NCBI GenBank assembly: GCA_030295235.1
Contig: AP026153.1
Span: 1-64,000 of the forward strand
DNA: 64,000 bases
Source: Fistulifera solaris
Taxonomy: Eukaryota; Bacillariophyta; Bacillariophyceae; Naviculales; Stauroneidaceae
Direction of reading: 5' to 3'
Made by a program: the position numbers and the translations under genes. The notes under the pieces were generated by a model. It ran no database searches, had not been told where the DNA came from, and saw nothing but the letters and a program-made list of their open reading frames with translations. Below are positions 1-12,488 of the stretch, one piece after another. Within the stretch, counting starts at the first letter, position 1. Each line of letters opens with the position of its first letter.

Positions 1-313
1 CCTAACCCCTAACCCTAACCCTAACCCTAACCCTAACCCTAACCCTAACCCTAACCCTAACCCTAACCCTAACCCTAACCCTCAACCCTAACCCTAACCC
101 TAACCCTAACCCTAACCCTAACCCTAACCCTAACCCTAACCCTAACCCTAACCCTAACCCTAACCCTAACCCTAACCCTAACCCTAACCCTAACCCTAAC
201 CCTAACCCTAACCCTAACCCTAACCCTAACCCTAACCCTAACCCTAACCCTAACCCTAACCCTAACCCTAACCCTAACCCTAACCCTAACCCTAACCCCA
301 ACCCCAACCCTAA
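1..313. repeat. Telomeric repeat tract (CCCTAA)n, left chromosome end
   Basis: About fifty tandem CCCTAA hexamers run from base 1, so the complementary strand is the G-rich TTAGGG strand pointing off the left end. Variant units occur near base 5 (CCCCTAA), near base 80 (CCCTCAA) and at the inner edge around 295-306 (CCCCAA), after which the repeat stops at CCCTAAG. Orientation and position show a true chromosome end and not an interstitial tract. The long Gly-Leu and Arg-Val reading frames across it are translation artefacts. Confidence 0.98.
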
Positions 314-1988
314 GAATAGAAAGAGATTTGGATGGCGGTGAAACCGTTTTTGTGTTGTCGTGGCATGTCGTTGTGTTGCGGATAGGGTTTCTTCATGGTC
401 GCGAAAAATAAGGGTTTGGAAGTTAGAGGAATTCAAAAGCTCCGAAAAGAGTGTTCGGTTCCGTTTTTGCATTGAGTGCCGGATTCCAAGATTCGTGTCT
501 CGAGGAGAAACGCGGCGACTTTTTCCGTCCATCCGATTGGTGAATTCATGAAGATTCAGAAACGAAAGAGGGCAAACCACGTCAGGCGTTCTTCAGTGGT
601 TCTCGTTATACTCTCTGTGTCCCACTTGGTTCACGAACTGCTTACATTCAGATCTATAGTAGACAGCGATACATATAACCGTATCCTTACGAATACGAAT
701 GGAGATGTTAGAAAGAGTAGTCTAAAGAGTTTTTCCTTTCATTGCAGCAAAAGGACGTTGATAATGCAAGCAGGCAATCTCAAACAACAAAACTCCTTGA
801 AAACGATAACGTTGCTCTTACATGTCGGATTGCTGGAGGTAGCGAAGCGCAAACAAAACGAATAGTAATTCGTCTCGATGGATTGCAGACTGCAGAACAC
901 GGCGAGGCGTCTTTTGCGAAACTTCCGTTTTTAAAGGATGGTCGCAGATAAAGCTGTTGTGTATCAAATTAAATGCAGCAAAATCTTGGAAACTTTAAAG
1001 TGCTATTAACCGAACATCTCCTTGAATGAAAAGGACATTGATGACCTTTTAAGTTTTATGTTTAGCGAAGAAGAACGATTTCACGATGCAATCGGTCTGT
1101 TTGATGCAACGGCAAGTTGGCTTTTCTTATCGATTTCAAACAAGACGCATAGGATCATGACAGTCAAAACAAATCGTGTTGGATCATAGCAACTCTACTG
1201 CGCCGTCGAAGACACCTGGACTGGTATTTTGTGCACGACCACACGCGCAATGGATGAAGCAGGGAAGGAGAGGGGAAAGCTTCCATGTCTAATGCTCGCC
1301 ATCTCTATTCATTTCAAAGCATCATACTTGTTGAAGGATTGCCTTGGATACATTAGAAACGCGTGGCCTTTAAATGTCGTTCGCTGTTTAGCTCGCGGTC
1401 TGCCGGGCAACGAATATCGATTGGGCTGTCAACATCGCAATACTTGATGTACTGGTACGCTCGTAAGAGGATGACACAACAACCGATACGATCCGGTTTT
1501 AGTTAGGATTCCTCGGGAGAGCTTGGGAGATTTCGGAATGAACGACCACAATTCTCATGGCTCGGCGTCGTCTTTAATGACAGCTGGCTGGGACTCGTCC
1601 TCTGTACAGTTTTAATCTTGTCTCGATGTCATGGCAATGTTTCAAGTTTGACATTCTCGTAAATGTGACGGGCTGATCTCCTATTTTTGTGAGAATTGTC
1701 AAAGAGAGTGTTTGGGATCTGTAGAACGGACGACCAGAGTCGTAGTCGATATGTTAGAATGCGTGATGCTGAACAAACGAGCGGCAGTCACCTTGTTTGG
1801 CGTGGAAGGTATAGCCTGCCAAGCTTACGACTTTCAAACAAAAACGGTCTATTGGATCGGAAATGCGATGCAGGCTTTGTCTCGTTCGAAAGGCAGGTCG
1901 CCATTCTAGAGCAAATGACGTGATAGAGGACTATGAAAACACAAAATGATGATTCACATGACTATTTTTTCTATATCATTGGTTTAAG
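314..1988. other. Gene-poor subtelomeric stretch
   Basis: About 1.7 kb between the telomere repeat and the 3' end of the farnesyl diphosphate synthase gene. Only short open frames are present (longest about 129 codons at 476-865), without recognisable motifs, clear splice pairs or a signal peptide. Overlapping frames around 1229-1447 and 1696-1923 could be remnants of an old coding sequence, but I cannot assign a family. Confidence 0.6.
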
Positions 1989-3518
1989 TTACTTTGATCT
2001 CTTGTAAATCTTGTTGAGCAAGGTTTCAAAAACATCTCGTGGCAGATCAATCGCGTCGAGTGCTTTTTTGGATGCGCTGATACGAGTCTTCTTCATATTG
2101 GGCAAAGATATTTGGCAAGTCGAGCGTACGGTACAACTCCTTGACAGTTTCTACCTTTTGATCGTCCCACGCTCCGTAATTCTGACGCAATACATTCTTT
2201 TGCTCTTCATTGCAACGTTCCAATGCTTGTACGACCAACCAGGAGCATTTGTTGTCTTGAATATCCGTACCGACTTTTCCAATCACGGACGGATCACCGA
2301 AACAATCCAAATAATCATCTTGTACTTGAAAGTATTCTCCCATGGTCAATAAAATCTCTTTCGCCGCCTGATACGACGCTTCATCGGTATTCCCCGCCAA
2401 TATCATACCCAACGCCACCGGCAAATAGAACGAATAGAAGGCCGTCTTGTATTTGACTATGAGCTTATACCGCTGCATCGTAAAGCGATTCAAATCGACT
2501 TCATTTCCTTTGCGGTTGACTCGTCAAATCCAACAGTTGTCCTAGAAAAGGTTAAATAAATGCAAGAGCGTGAGATTGCACCTACTATAGTAAGCCTCAT
2601 CCATCACTCTACACAGTCCTTACCCAGCTCGGTTTGTTGTGTCGTTTGCAGCAACAATTCGAGCAATTCCGTATAATACGGTTCATTCCCGAAATGACGC
2701 TTGAGAATACAAAAGACCGCCGATTCTAAAAGAAACGAGTCATTGATGGCCACCAGATTGACGTGTTTGTTTTTATACCAACACGGCTGTCCCCGACGCG
2801 TTTGCGAATCATCCATGATATCATCCGCCACCAAAAAGAAGGCTTGTAAGAACTCGATGGTCCATCCCAAGACGGCCGCTTGCGCGTATTCGTGTTCGGA
2901 AATCGGTTTTCCCTGTTGGAGGGCCCGGTAGACGGCCAAGACGGTCGTGCCCCGATTGAGTTTGCCGCCGGGCACATTGTAATCGAGCATGTCACGGATC
3001 CACTGAACGGCTTCCGGAGTCATTTCATGTTCCGTCGCGAACCATTCGCAGAGTTCTTCCTGAAGCTGTGGATACAGGCAGAGAAATTTGTCCTTGTCGG
3101 ACGCCGCGGCCGCCAATTGTGCGAGTGGATACGCGTGCGGCGGCGGTGATTTCGTGACGGCAAAGCGCCGCGACGAAGGCGTCGTCGTTGTCGAAGCCAC
3201 AGCCGTTTTGCGCAGCCGCCAGAAGAAGCAATACAACCAGACCCGCCATCGGAAACGAAGAATAATAAGAATCGGAAGAACGAGGATACAGTTGAGCGAT
3301 AACGATTGCAGCGACTCCGATGGAAATGAATGAAAAAGTCGGATTGCTCGATAAAGACATGACTGTTGTGAATCATTGAGAATGAAAGGAATAAATAAAG
3401 GAGAGATAAAGAAGATGATGAGGGAAACGGTAACGAAATAATGTACAAGAGATCGGTGTTTCAGCAACAGAGCGAAACGATAACTCCAGAAAAGTATCTT
3501 CGTTCGTTCATCGAGCAT
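1989..3518 (-). CDS. FPPS: Farnesyl diphosphate synthase with N-terminal membrane segment
   Basis: Trans-prenyltransferase that condenses IPP with DMAPP and GPP to give FPP for sterols and prenylation. Exon 1 (to 2624) holds the first Asp-rich motif DDIMDD, preceded by FFLVA; Phe at -5 and -4 is the eukaryotic C15 chain-length signature. An 82-bp intron (2623-2542, GTAAGG...CTAG) is followed by exon 2 (2541-1989), with the second Asp motif DDYLD, KVGTDIQDNKC and a C-terminus ending KRSK. Two single-base excesses in A runs (plus-strand T runs 2509-2511 and 2064-2069) break exon 2; both phases agree with one extra base each. The start is uncertain. The frame is open to an ATG at 3518, with two hydrophobic stretches. 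An ATG at 3360 in another frame (MSLSSNPTFSF...) gives a more natural single membrane segment and would need one extra base at 3206-3209. Family assignment is firm; the N-terminus is not. Confidence 0.93.
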
Positions 3519-4086
3519 GATTTGTTGTGATCGAAAAGATCATTCGATGTTTTCCTTCGCTTTTCTCTTATAAGCTTCTGCAAGGAATCGACTTACCGTC
3601 CAAGAAGATGGGTGTGTGAAAGGATTGAATCAAAACAATCGAATAGCAGGCCAATAAAGGTGAAAGGAACAACGACGTCGTGTTGACCGAAACGTCACAT
3701 GGTTGGATTTGTGCGGTGCTCTTGAAATCTCGTCCAATGATCCTTTTCAACGGAAATGGAATCCTAAATGGTATGGATTACTTACAAGTTAGTTGGCTGT
3801 TGTACGTCGGGCTAGCTAAATGTAGCCTATGTACGAAACGAGTGATAGGCGCTATTTTTTAAACACGGTTCGATCATCACTGCACAGTCACGAGTCGCAA
3901 GCATGAAAAACGAGTACCGTACCGGTACCGTAGTCTAACGAGAGCAGTTCTTTAGGAAAAGTCTTGATCTAGGTAGAAATTAGAGGCTATCTTAGCCGGC
4001 TGTTCTGCTTTGATTAACTCTATCTATTTGTTATCTATATAGATCAAATTTAACACACACACGTCCAAACCGTTCGTTGGCTTTGT
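3519..4086. other. Intergenic, FPPS 5' side to gene A 3' end
   Basis: Holds the FPPS upstream region and the gene A 3' flank. A nested palindromic stretch of GTACCGGTACCG type lies around 3916-3930. No gene is recognised; a 60-codon minus frame at 3568-3750 has no support. Confidence 0.5.
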
Positions 4087-7000
4087 TCATGCAGACGACG
4101 TCTCGTAGAGATCACTGACGGAGAAGACATCGGAAAAGCCGTCTATACCGGATGTCGCTTTACGATTCGGCAAGCAATAATCGAGTTCTTCTTCGGTGGT
4201 GACTCCCATCCACTGCGCGATTCCGTTCCACACCGCGTCCCAGCTGGTCGTCGGAATGAATCGCCCTCGTCCGACGTTCAAAGGTCCTTCCTCGGTCAAA
4301 TCGGAAGGATACTGACCCAAGATTCTTCCTCCTTTCACATTGCCTCCCATGATTGCATAATGTCCTCCCCAGCCATGGTCCGAACCACCGCCCGAGTTCG
4401 GTGTCAGTGTTCGTCCAAATTCCGACGCGACGACAATCGTCACGTCGTGCCAAACACCTTGGTGTTTCAGTTCCGTCACCAAGAGCTCCAAGGCGGCATT
4501 CAATTCAGTGAACTTCGTTTCCAATTCATAAGTCAAACCATCATGGTGATCCCAGTCATTCAACTCGGTATAAAACACATCGCGATCGACTCCGCGCACT
4601 GGCCGTGTTTTGATCATGGACGAAAGAGTGCGGAACTGGTAACCAAGATGACTCATCTCCCACGTCCAGTGATCCGCGAGAGGCGCCAATTCAATGTTTT
4701 CTTTGAAAAATTCAGCTTCGTGCATGCCATCCAAGAATCGGGCCGACCACGTTTGACCGAAAAATGAATCGGCGGAATCCGGTTTCGCGTTGAATTGTTT
4801 GGCGTAAGAAGTCAAGTCGAATGTCTCGGATTCGGGTTTCGTATCAAAACGACTGGCACCGTAAGGACTCATCACAATGGGGCGAGGAGATCGGTTGCGC
4901 TCTGGTACGACCGTAATAGATTCTATATCGAATGAAACCGAGGCTGCAATGTGACCTCGGTCTTGCAAAATAGTATTCATCCGACCGAGAATTCCGCTAC
5001 CAAACTTGGCCGCTTTCGGGTCGACTGTCTTTGTTTCCTGCTGCATCCAATTGTGAGCAAATAGTTGAAGGCGCGTCTTGGCCAAATAATTCACTTTGTC
5101 CATCCCGTCTACGTCGTAAAGCACGCCCGCATTCGCAACAAACGCCAAATCACCCTCATCGTAAAGAGATTTGTACAGCGGTAGCGCCTTATGGAGAGTA
5201 AATGTTGAACAAGGCTGATCGGTGGCGGATATTTGCAAAGATCGCTCGTCGGGAGATATGGCCAGCTCTCCTCGCACTTCATTGTACTGCTGATCCAAAA
5301 AGACGCCAGCGCTACTTGCGGCAGTGCAAACTTGAGGAACTAGCATGTTGAAGGAATCGCAACCGCCGTTGAGCATGACGTAAATGACAGCCTTGTAAGG
5401 CTTGGTATTTTCTGTCGGTAAAGGAGGAGGCGCAACAGCTCCTCCACTATTCTGCGACAAGGTTGTTGTATGAAACTCTGGTGTCGTAGCATCATCTGCC
5501 CGACTGTCATAATGCCATCGGACCTCGACACAAGTGAATTGAAGACGTCTATCATAATCTTTCGCTTTTGAGCATCCAGTCTACCCGCAGTCAGTAAAAG
5601 CGCAAGCGTGTCAACAACCTGGGTGGCGGTCAACGAGTCACCCAACTTCAAAGCGAGGTAACCAAAAGAGTTTGAGTAATCGCCTTTGCTCGGCTCGACG
5701 CTTCTCGGGTAGCCAAATCCTCCGTAGTAAGAATTCAACCCATATTTGAAAAGACTCAGCAACGCATTCGTCAATGTTATGGACTTGGGTCCGTCGGATA
5801 TTTGGCACTCTGGGCAATAGAGGCCAGCATCGCCAACTGGTCCAGCGGGGTTGTATTCGGGTTTAAAGTACGAAAAGACGCTGAGCTGCGCGTGAGGTTG
5901 TTGTGCCAACGCAGATGGGAAGTATGTCAGGAATCGAATGTAAGGAGAATCGGAAGATGGTTTGAACTCCAACGATCTCATGGCGCGAACGTAACGGAGG
6001 AACGGCTCGTGCAGAGAGCCATGTAGAGGATCGGCATCCAAGACAGTTGCTCGAGACTCCCGGTCCAAAAGAATGGCAGCTATCATTGCAAACATGTCGC
6101 CGTACTTCCCGCTTCCGAGCGATGTTGCACCTGCTTTATAAATCCCTGTGCGGAATGCTTTGGCAACGGTTGATATCATACGAGGAGACGGATTCGACTG
6201 CCCGAAACGCTGGAGCATTCTGGAGGCTAGGAAGGGCGCAACGTTGGGATGATACTGAATGGATACCAGAGGAAACTGCGTTAGTCATGTTGACGGCAAA
6301 GAGTCGAAATGAACCTCACGGTATTTATATTTCGTCATACTTACGAAATAATGATCCAAACCAGCATCTGTCTCATAGAAAGCATCGCGGAGCTCAGGGA
6401 AAGCGAGCGCAATGAAGTGAGGCGGGTTACGAAATGAAAGCTCACCCGAACCGACTTTCACAATGGACTTGACATTCTTTCGAAAATGAGTTACGCCATT
6501 CTCGTCTGTCACCTCAAAGATGGACTTGGACGAAAAAAGGCCATCCGTCGAATGCATAAAAACGCCACCGCCAAGATCCTTTACACTATAACTTTCCGAT
6601 AGAATGTCCGGCGAGAAAGAACCGATCGACAATTGACGAAGAACTTGGATCATTGACGGAGCACTGGCGAAAACTGGTGTCTCGGCAATTATAGAGACGG
6701 GACAAAAGCAGATATTTTCCATTGAATCAAGTTTGCATCCCATCGAGACGCATTCGGTATCGTACGAGCTCAAAAGCGAATCCAAAGGCCCTTGCCAGTC
6801 GACGCGAAAAAATGTCTTTGTGTCCTTTCTGACATTGTAGTACACATCTTTGCCTACATTGCGTCTGCCATCGACGATTTCATGAACGAGACCAATTTTG
6901 CCGTCACGATGAATCTTTACGGCCAAATCGCAGGGGTGAGTAGTCCAGTATCCAAGTTGTTCATTGCAATCGTCACAGTCCCACCATGGGACTTCGCACA

Positions 7001-10000
7001 GAGACAAGCCATTGGCCTCGCACCTCTCGACAGCACTGTCAAACGTCAATTTCTCTCCGTCAAACTTGACAAGGTCGATATTAGCCGCAAGAGACCCCCC
7101 TCCGACACGTATATCCAAACAACTTGTAATCCACCGTCGATCAGGTACTTCGGGACAGCAAGCAAGCGATCCTGCCGCCGTGCGTCGATCAGCACAATAA
7201 CCCCATCCCCATTGATTGGTCATCATTACTGGATTGTTGTAAAACGCCTGCTCGACACAGGGCAAGCGTGTATACTCGTAAAACACGTCATTAACTCCGA
7301 CGATACGGGGCTCATCAATTTCGCACTCGATTCCTGTGCAGGCGAAGTTTGCTTCCAACACTACTTTTACCGGGTACGTGCACTTTCCATCCGATGCTTT
7401 ACAGAGAGCGTTGTATAGGTGTGAGCTTTTGTCCAACGAGAGGCGCTTTTTCGCATCAGAGTCAGTCCAACTTTCAGGTTCGTACAAAAGACGGGGTTTG
7501 GGTTTGGGTCCCAGCAAGCGGTAGGTCGCTCCGCGTTTCAGAAAATGCTGCTTCGGCAAGTCCGCGCACAATGGATATCCGTCTCCTACGTAAACGCGAT
7601 TTAATCCCATCTGTACGTTATCTGTTGAGAGTCATGTTTGCGAACTGTAAATAGAACGCGTAGGCTATGATGACTCACCTTTGGCAAACTGTCGCGGGCT
7701 TCAATCCTAATCAGCATTGGATCAACAAGACTGCCCGTCCATTCCGACGGGAAGTCCTCGACGTTATTTCGACGAGGCCTTCGATCTAACCCCGTCCACA
7801 TTCTGGCATATTCCATGATATCGTCGTTCGTGTAAGTCAACGTTGGGCGAGCTTTCTCATCCAGTATCAGGGTGCCATCATGGTCAAGTTGGTGTACTCC
7901 GGTGGACATGAGCTGGAGCACCTCTCGAGAAAAGTTCTCATCACTAAATTCAAATCTCTGACTATAGTGATAGACGAGAGCTGTAGATTCACTCCCGAGA
8001 AAGCTTAGCATCTCCGCCATTGCTGGTGAAAAGGACACTTCCTTGAGAATGTCGCGGTAGTTTCCAAAGGCGTGTCTTACTAAAATGTCGTAGAACGTAA
8101 GAAACACTTCGTTGGTGTACCACGATTCAACGGAGAATGGAGACACAACCAGAATTTGACTCAAGGCCCAAGCGATTCGCTGTCTCAGCTGATCTTTACT
8201 TCTCAACGCAATGTCCATCCATATCATCAAATTCTGCTCCAAAAGCTTCGACTCGGATGTTGTTTGCTTTTCGTACGTGACAATATCAAACGCGCCTTCC
8301 AGTAAGGAGCCAGCCAAATTGGGATCATTGGCGACTTCAAAGGGACTTCCACAAAGCAACGCCATCCCCCCTTCTATAGACACGGATTGCGGAACTTCAA
8401 ACGCCGGATGGTCTGTGACGGTGTCACCGAGCCGTCCCACACTCATCAGTTGCGTCGAATACGTGTCCCATCGATCCATTGTGTGTCCCTCTGGAAATGA
8501 CAACATGGAGCTACCGCTCAAAGCGAATTGTTCAATCGCAGAAGATCCCCCGGGATGTTCCTTGGCCCAGGATGAGAAATCATAGACCTGCCAATGATCC
8601 GGATGGACATTCCGATAACATACGTCATTTACCAGAATCTTGTAATTCGATTTGTCCACATCGCTCGCGTCGCACGCTGCAAATGGCATAAACACATCCA
8701 ACAAGAAAGGATTGCTTTGCTGTTCCTTGGCTTGTCCCAGCAATGATTGGAGATACGAACGCGTCGTGTCCATAATCGTCGTTTCGGTACAATCTTCCTC
8801 CACGACGAACCACCGAGAAAACGTTTCCGGTTGGCAAGGCGGCTTCCAAGGACCCCACAATCCATCCACGGCGTACATGAGTTTACCCGTCTCTTCGTAA
8901 ATGAGTTGCAATGTGGTCCAGTTCAATTGCACTGTGGAAGGCAGCTCCGAGACGCCAATGGTCGTATTGCAGGGAATCGTTTTTCCCAGCACACAATAAT
9001 CTTCGTTGAGAAACGTCGGCGGAGCCGTGGAACAGACTTCGTTGGTTGGATTCTCCAGGGTATTTTCTCGTAACACAAACCGCGGATCGTGCAGCCAATA
9101 CTTTCCATCAAACACTCCAAACACGTGACTGTCCGTCGCAATCTCCGTACATTGTGTCAATGGGACTGTCACGAGAAGTGATTCCGTTCCATTGTGATAT
9201 TGCGTATCGACCGCTTTCGCTCGCTTCTGCAAGTTGACAATGGTCACGGACGAAACACTCCCCGCATCGAGCGAAATGGCCGGATTGCCCAAATAGTGAT
9301 CATCGGCATACAAATCCCAACAATTTCCATTCATCTCCAGTCGCAACTTTCCTCCCGTCCATGTTTCGACTTCATCGCAAATGAGGAACCTGTAAAAGGT
9401 TTATGAGTGCTTTCACAAAATAACAACAAGCCGCGTTTCGAAACTTACATTCCATCCCATAACGCTTCCGGTGAGCTCGCCGCATCTTCGGAATTTTCGA
9501 CGGACAAGGTCGTCGCATTCACGACCGTACGTATTTTACCATCCACCAACAAGACTTTTTGCGACGACGACGACGTTCGAATTTCGAGCATACTCCCTTG
9601 ATCTTTATCACTGATCGCCGCCTTCCGATACCGTGTTCCGGCTTGACACGGATGAGTGACACGCCCCACTAACGTATTGCCGTTGGCCGGATACCGATGA
9701 TTGACGCGTTTCCGGAATTCGGCGCGATGCGACGTAACAGGCAATGCTACTTGTTGTTGAATCCAGTGCGCCAAAGCTTCCGTGGAAACATTTTTGCCGA
9801 ACGCATGAATTTCCTCGAGACGCGGTCCGAATGTCGTCTGTTCGAGAAATCGTGCCGCTGTTTCCTCGTGAGTATATTCTTTGGGTGTATACGCCATCAA
9901 TTCGTAACGTTCGGTATCGGTAGTTTCCGGTAATGTCGTTTGACAAAGTTGTTCATTGCATCGAAATTGTTGACGCGCATGTGAGCCACTGTAGGCTTCC

Positions 10001-10263
10001 CAATGCTTTCCTTGATACGAACGAGCGACGGGTACACGCGCTCCGTTGGTAGTAATTCGCCAGAGCAAACAAACGTCGAACGAAGGAACGAGCAGAAGTT
10101 CTTTTGTCGTATTCGTCAAGACAATCGCTTCCTCTGTCGAACATGTATAGGGAACTTCAGTAGCGCGAGCGGAAGGAACTCGTGTGAATTGAAAGAGAAG
10201 AATGACGAAAAAAGGCAAGAAATGACAAAACATGATCGAAGGAATCAGACGTCTCGATAGCAT
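4087..10263 (-). CDS. Gene A: secreted DUF1800 / cytochrome b5-like / DUF1501 fusion protein
   Basis: Protein of about 1,986 residues, function unknown. Exons 10263-9449, 9389-7679, 7610-6345 and 6254-4087; introns of 59, 68 and 90 bp with GT-AG ends. Start at 10263 gives a signal peptide (about residues 1-34, ending SARA); the frame is open further upstream but adds only polar residues. Order: N-terminal Cys region, DUF1800 start AARFLEQTTFGP (about 136-147), cytochrome b5-like insert with HPGG (His codon 8557-8555) and a second His 24 residues on (8485-8483), DUF1800 core NFSREVLQL, a Cys-rich insert with WWDCDDCNEQLGYWT, DUF1800 C-terminal HPNVAPFLASRMLQRFG, then DUF1501 from about residue 1550 with VIYVMLNGGCDSFN, SEFGRTLTPNSGGGSDHGWGGH and MGG.VKGG. 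DUF1501 belongs to the alkaline-phosphatase-like superfamily. One base is missing near 5487 relative to paralogues (exon 4 length is one short of a multiple of three). Confidence 0.9.
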
Positions 10264-11346
10264 TGTTTCGAATAACTTATTGTTGCATTGATCCGACGAA
10301 AAGAAAGCGCTGTGTGTCTCTTTATCTCGTTGCGTTTCCTCGCTACGATTTGAATCAGTCGACGATGGATCGTTTACAAGCTGCTTTTCGTAATTTAACA
10401 AGCTACAATTGTTGATTGTTGTTACAATGATGTACTTGGGAAACGAGAGGTGCACGTTGTTGTTGTTTGTTGCGTTCGTTTATTGAATGGAAGAAGGACA
10501 TGCTTCATTCATTCGTTCGAAAGTTCCGCCTACCAAACAGCACACAGTAAAAGGGTCCAATGCGAACGAGATGCGGCATTGGGCGCGGAGTCGCGACACG
10601 AGACTGTACTCTTCGATCTATAGCGGAATTTAAGACTTATTGCATTCGCTACTGGTCGACAATTTACTCTTACAATTCCGTAACGGCTCGTAACGTCAAC
10701 TGACAGAGCGGTGCTGCGCGCGACCCGTCTTTTGCTAGAGCCAGAGAGAGAGTTAAGAGATAGCTTTCGGTATAAAATGATGCTCTTTGGCTCCGTCGTA
10801 GACAACTACGAGTCAAGGTGAAGAAGAAAGTTGTTAGTCGTTTCATGAGGAGTCTCGCAAGGCGAAGCTACGCTAGAGCTAAACGCATTGAACGGCCAAA
10901 TTGGTGAGTGACGTGATTTTTCGAAAATTAGTCTACGTTACTTATTCTAAGAACCCATCTAAAGCAATAACATCGATCTATTCCTAAATAACCTCATGCT
11001 AAGAATCGTTTCAATGTACTGGTAGATAATTGGTGTTCATTCGAAACAAAAGTGCGGGGAAAAAACTGCCGGGACTGAAATGGATTGAGTCGTTTCCAAA
11101 AAGGTCACATACAATTTGAACGATAGTATCATTATTACTATAGCGTAGACTGTTGTCTTACGTAGTATTGTTCTCGATGATTTAACTCGAACCCCTGCGA
11201 AATTTCGACCGATGCATTTCATGGTCAGGCTGCTTTTTTCATTGCAAAAGGCATTTTGCGAGATCCTTTATTATTCATTCTTCTAAAGATTATCATCTAT
11301 TCCTTCATAAAGCTACTCAATTTGCTATCCTTCATATATATTTCTG
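10264..11346. other. Intergenic, gene A upstream region to CR1 3' end
   Basis: Carries the upstream region of gene A and the 3' flank of CR1. The longest frame (91 codons, minus, 10530-10805) has no recognisable motif. No RNA gene or repeat stands out. Confidence 0.5.
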
Positions 11347-12488
11347 CTAATCTGATCCTCCGGTAGCCGTCATTTCTCCCGGATACAACTGCTCTTCCAT
11401 ATTTCGACGACTACGACGACTCCTATTATTATTCCGCGTCAAACGACAATCTTCCAAACAATGTCCTTCTCCGCAACACGTGGAAACGCATTTTTCGTTG
11501 CTATTAGGGCAATCCGCATTCGAAGTACATGCTGTTAAATCCTCACAAAACGCGTCACGCCAACACAAGGAATCGCCCGCGACATCGACGTCGCAAATGC
11601 AACGAAAGCCACCGACGGAGGGATATTCGGAGCACAGAGGGACGGGGACGGAGCACGTCCAGTCTTCCGTGGTAGCTTCACACGTCACTTCGACAGTATT
11701 GCTACAACGCACACCGGGATTTCCTGGACCGGGATCGGAGCCGTCCTCCAACGAACAAATCGGATAGTCGGTGGGGCACTAATTTGAGAAGAAAAACGAA
11801 GTTGTCAGTCTCCGTCGAATGGATGCAACAACACAACAACTTACTCCTTCATCCGCGTCATCACGACTCGTATCAAAGCAATTCGCCACACAGACTGTAC
11901 CGGAGTCCACAACGCCGGACTCTCACCGGCGTCATTCACACAGACGGGGGCCGTCGGAGAACATCCATCATCAATATCACTCGGATCGGTATCCGCCGCA
12001 ATCGAATTGTAACAGACTGCACACGCCTTGCCTTCGACATTGGCGGAAAGTTGTCGTGTGTCACCGACACACACACGGGCGGTCGCATTGCAACCATCAT
12101 CGATACCAACTTGATTCACATCGTTCGGTTGTTGCGAATTGATGCAGTACGCACAATGATGTCCGAGATTGCCACGAATGACTTCGCCACCGTTGGCAGT
12201 CACACAAACGGGATATGTGACATTGCAGCCTTCATCGATATCACCGCGTCCCAAATCGCGGCAAGTCGCGGCCGTTTCGACCAAATCTGTACAAAGCGTC
12301 GTTCCGGCGGGACATTGACCCGTTTGCGCGTTCGTGTTGTAGCAGATGCCACCCAATGGACCTTGACATTGCGTTCCTGGACTGTTGGAATGACATTCCG
12401 AACAAGCGTCCTGCAATGCACGAGGTTGATGCATTTGCGCAGCCACTATCGCGAGGTCCACCAAGAAGAAGATACGACCAAGATGCAT
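11347..12488 (-). CDS. CR1: secreted cysteine-rich protein, long N-terminal form
   Basis: About 358 residues in two exons (12488-11845 and 11778-11347) separated by a 66-bp phase-0 intron starting GTAAGTTGTTG. The ATG at 12488 begins a short hydrophobic leader, MHLGRIFFLVDLAIVAA. Unlike its paralogues it has an extra Cys segment (CSECHSNSPGTQC, CYNTNAQTGQC) before the shared repeats. Then come three modules of pattern D-x-GC...P-x-CV...G-x-x-C-x-x-C, and in exon 2 a fourth module starting CPTDYPIC, ending in the family tail SNADCP...CVSTCCGEGHC. The C-terminus is basic (RRSRR). One base is missing around 11899-11903 (exon 1 is 644 nt; paralogues require a multiple of three). The frame also continues upstream of 12488, so a spliced leader is possible. 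Function unknown; probably extracellular. Confidence 0.8.

Noticed and set aside
2-580. Long minus-strand open frame with Gly-Leu and Arg-Val repeats
   Set aside because: It is the translation of the telomere hexamer repeat and its flank, not a gene.
3025-3448. Separate small genes in other frames over the FPPS 5' region
   Set aside because: Three frames happen to be open here. Only one joins the enzyme domain, although the ATG at 3360 may be the true FPPS start and is discussed there.
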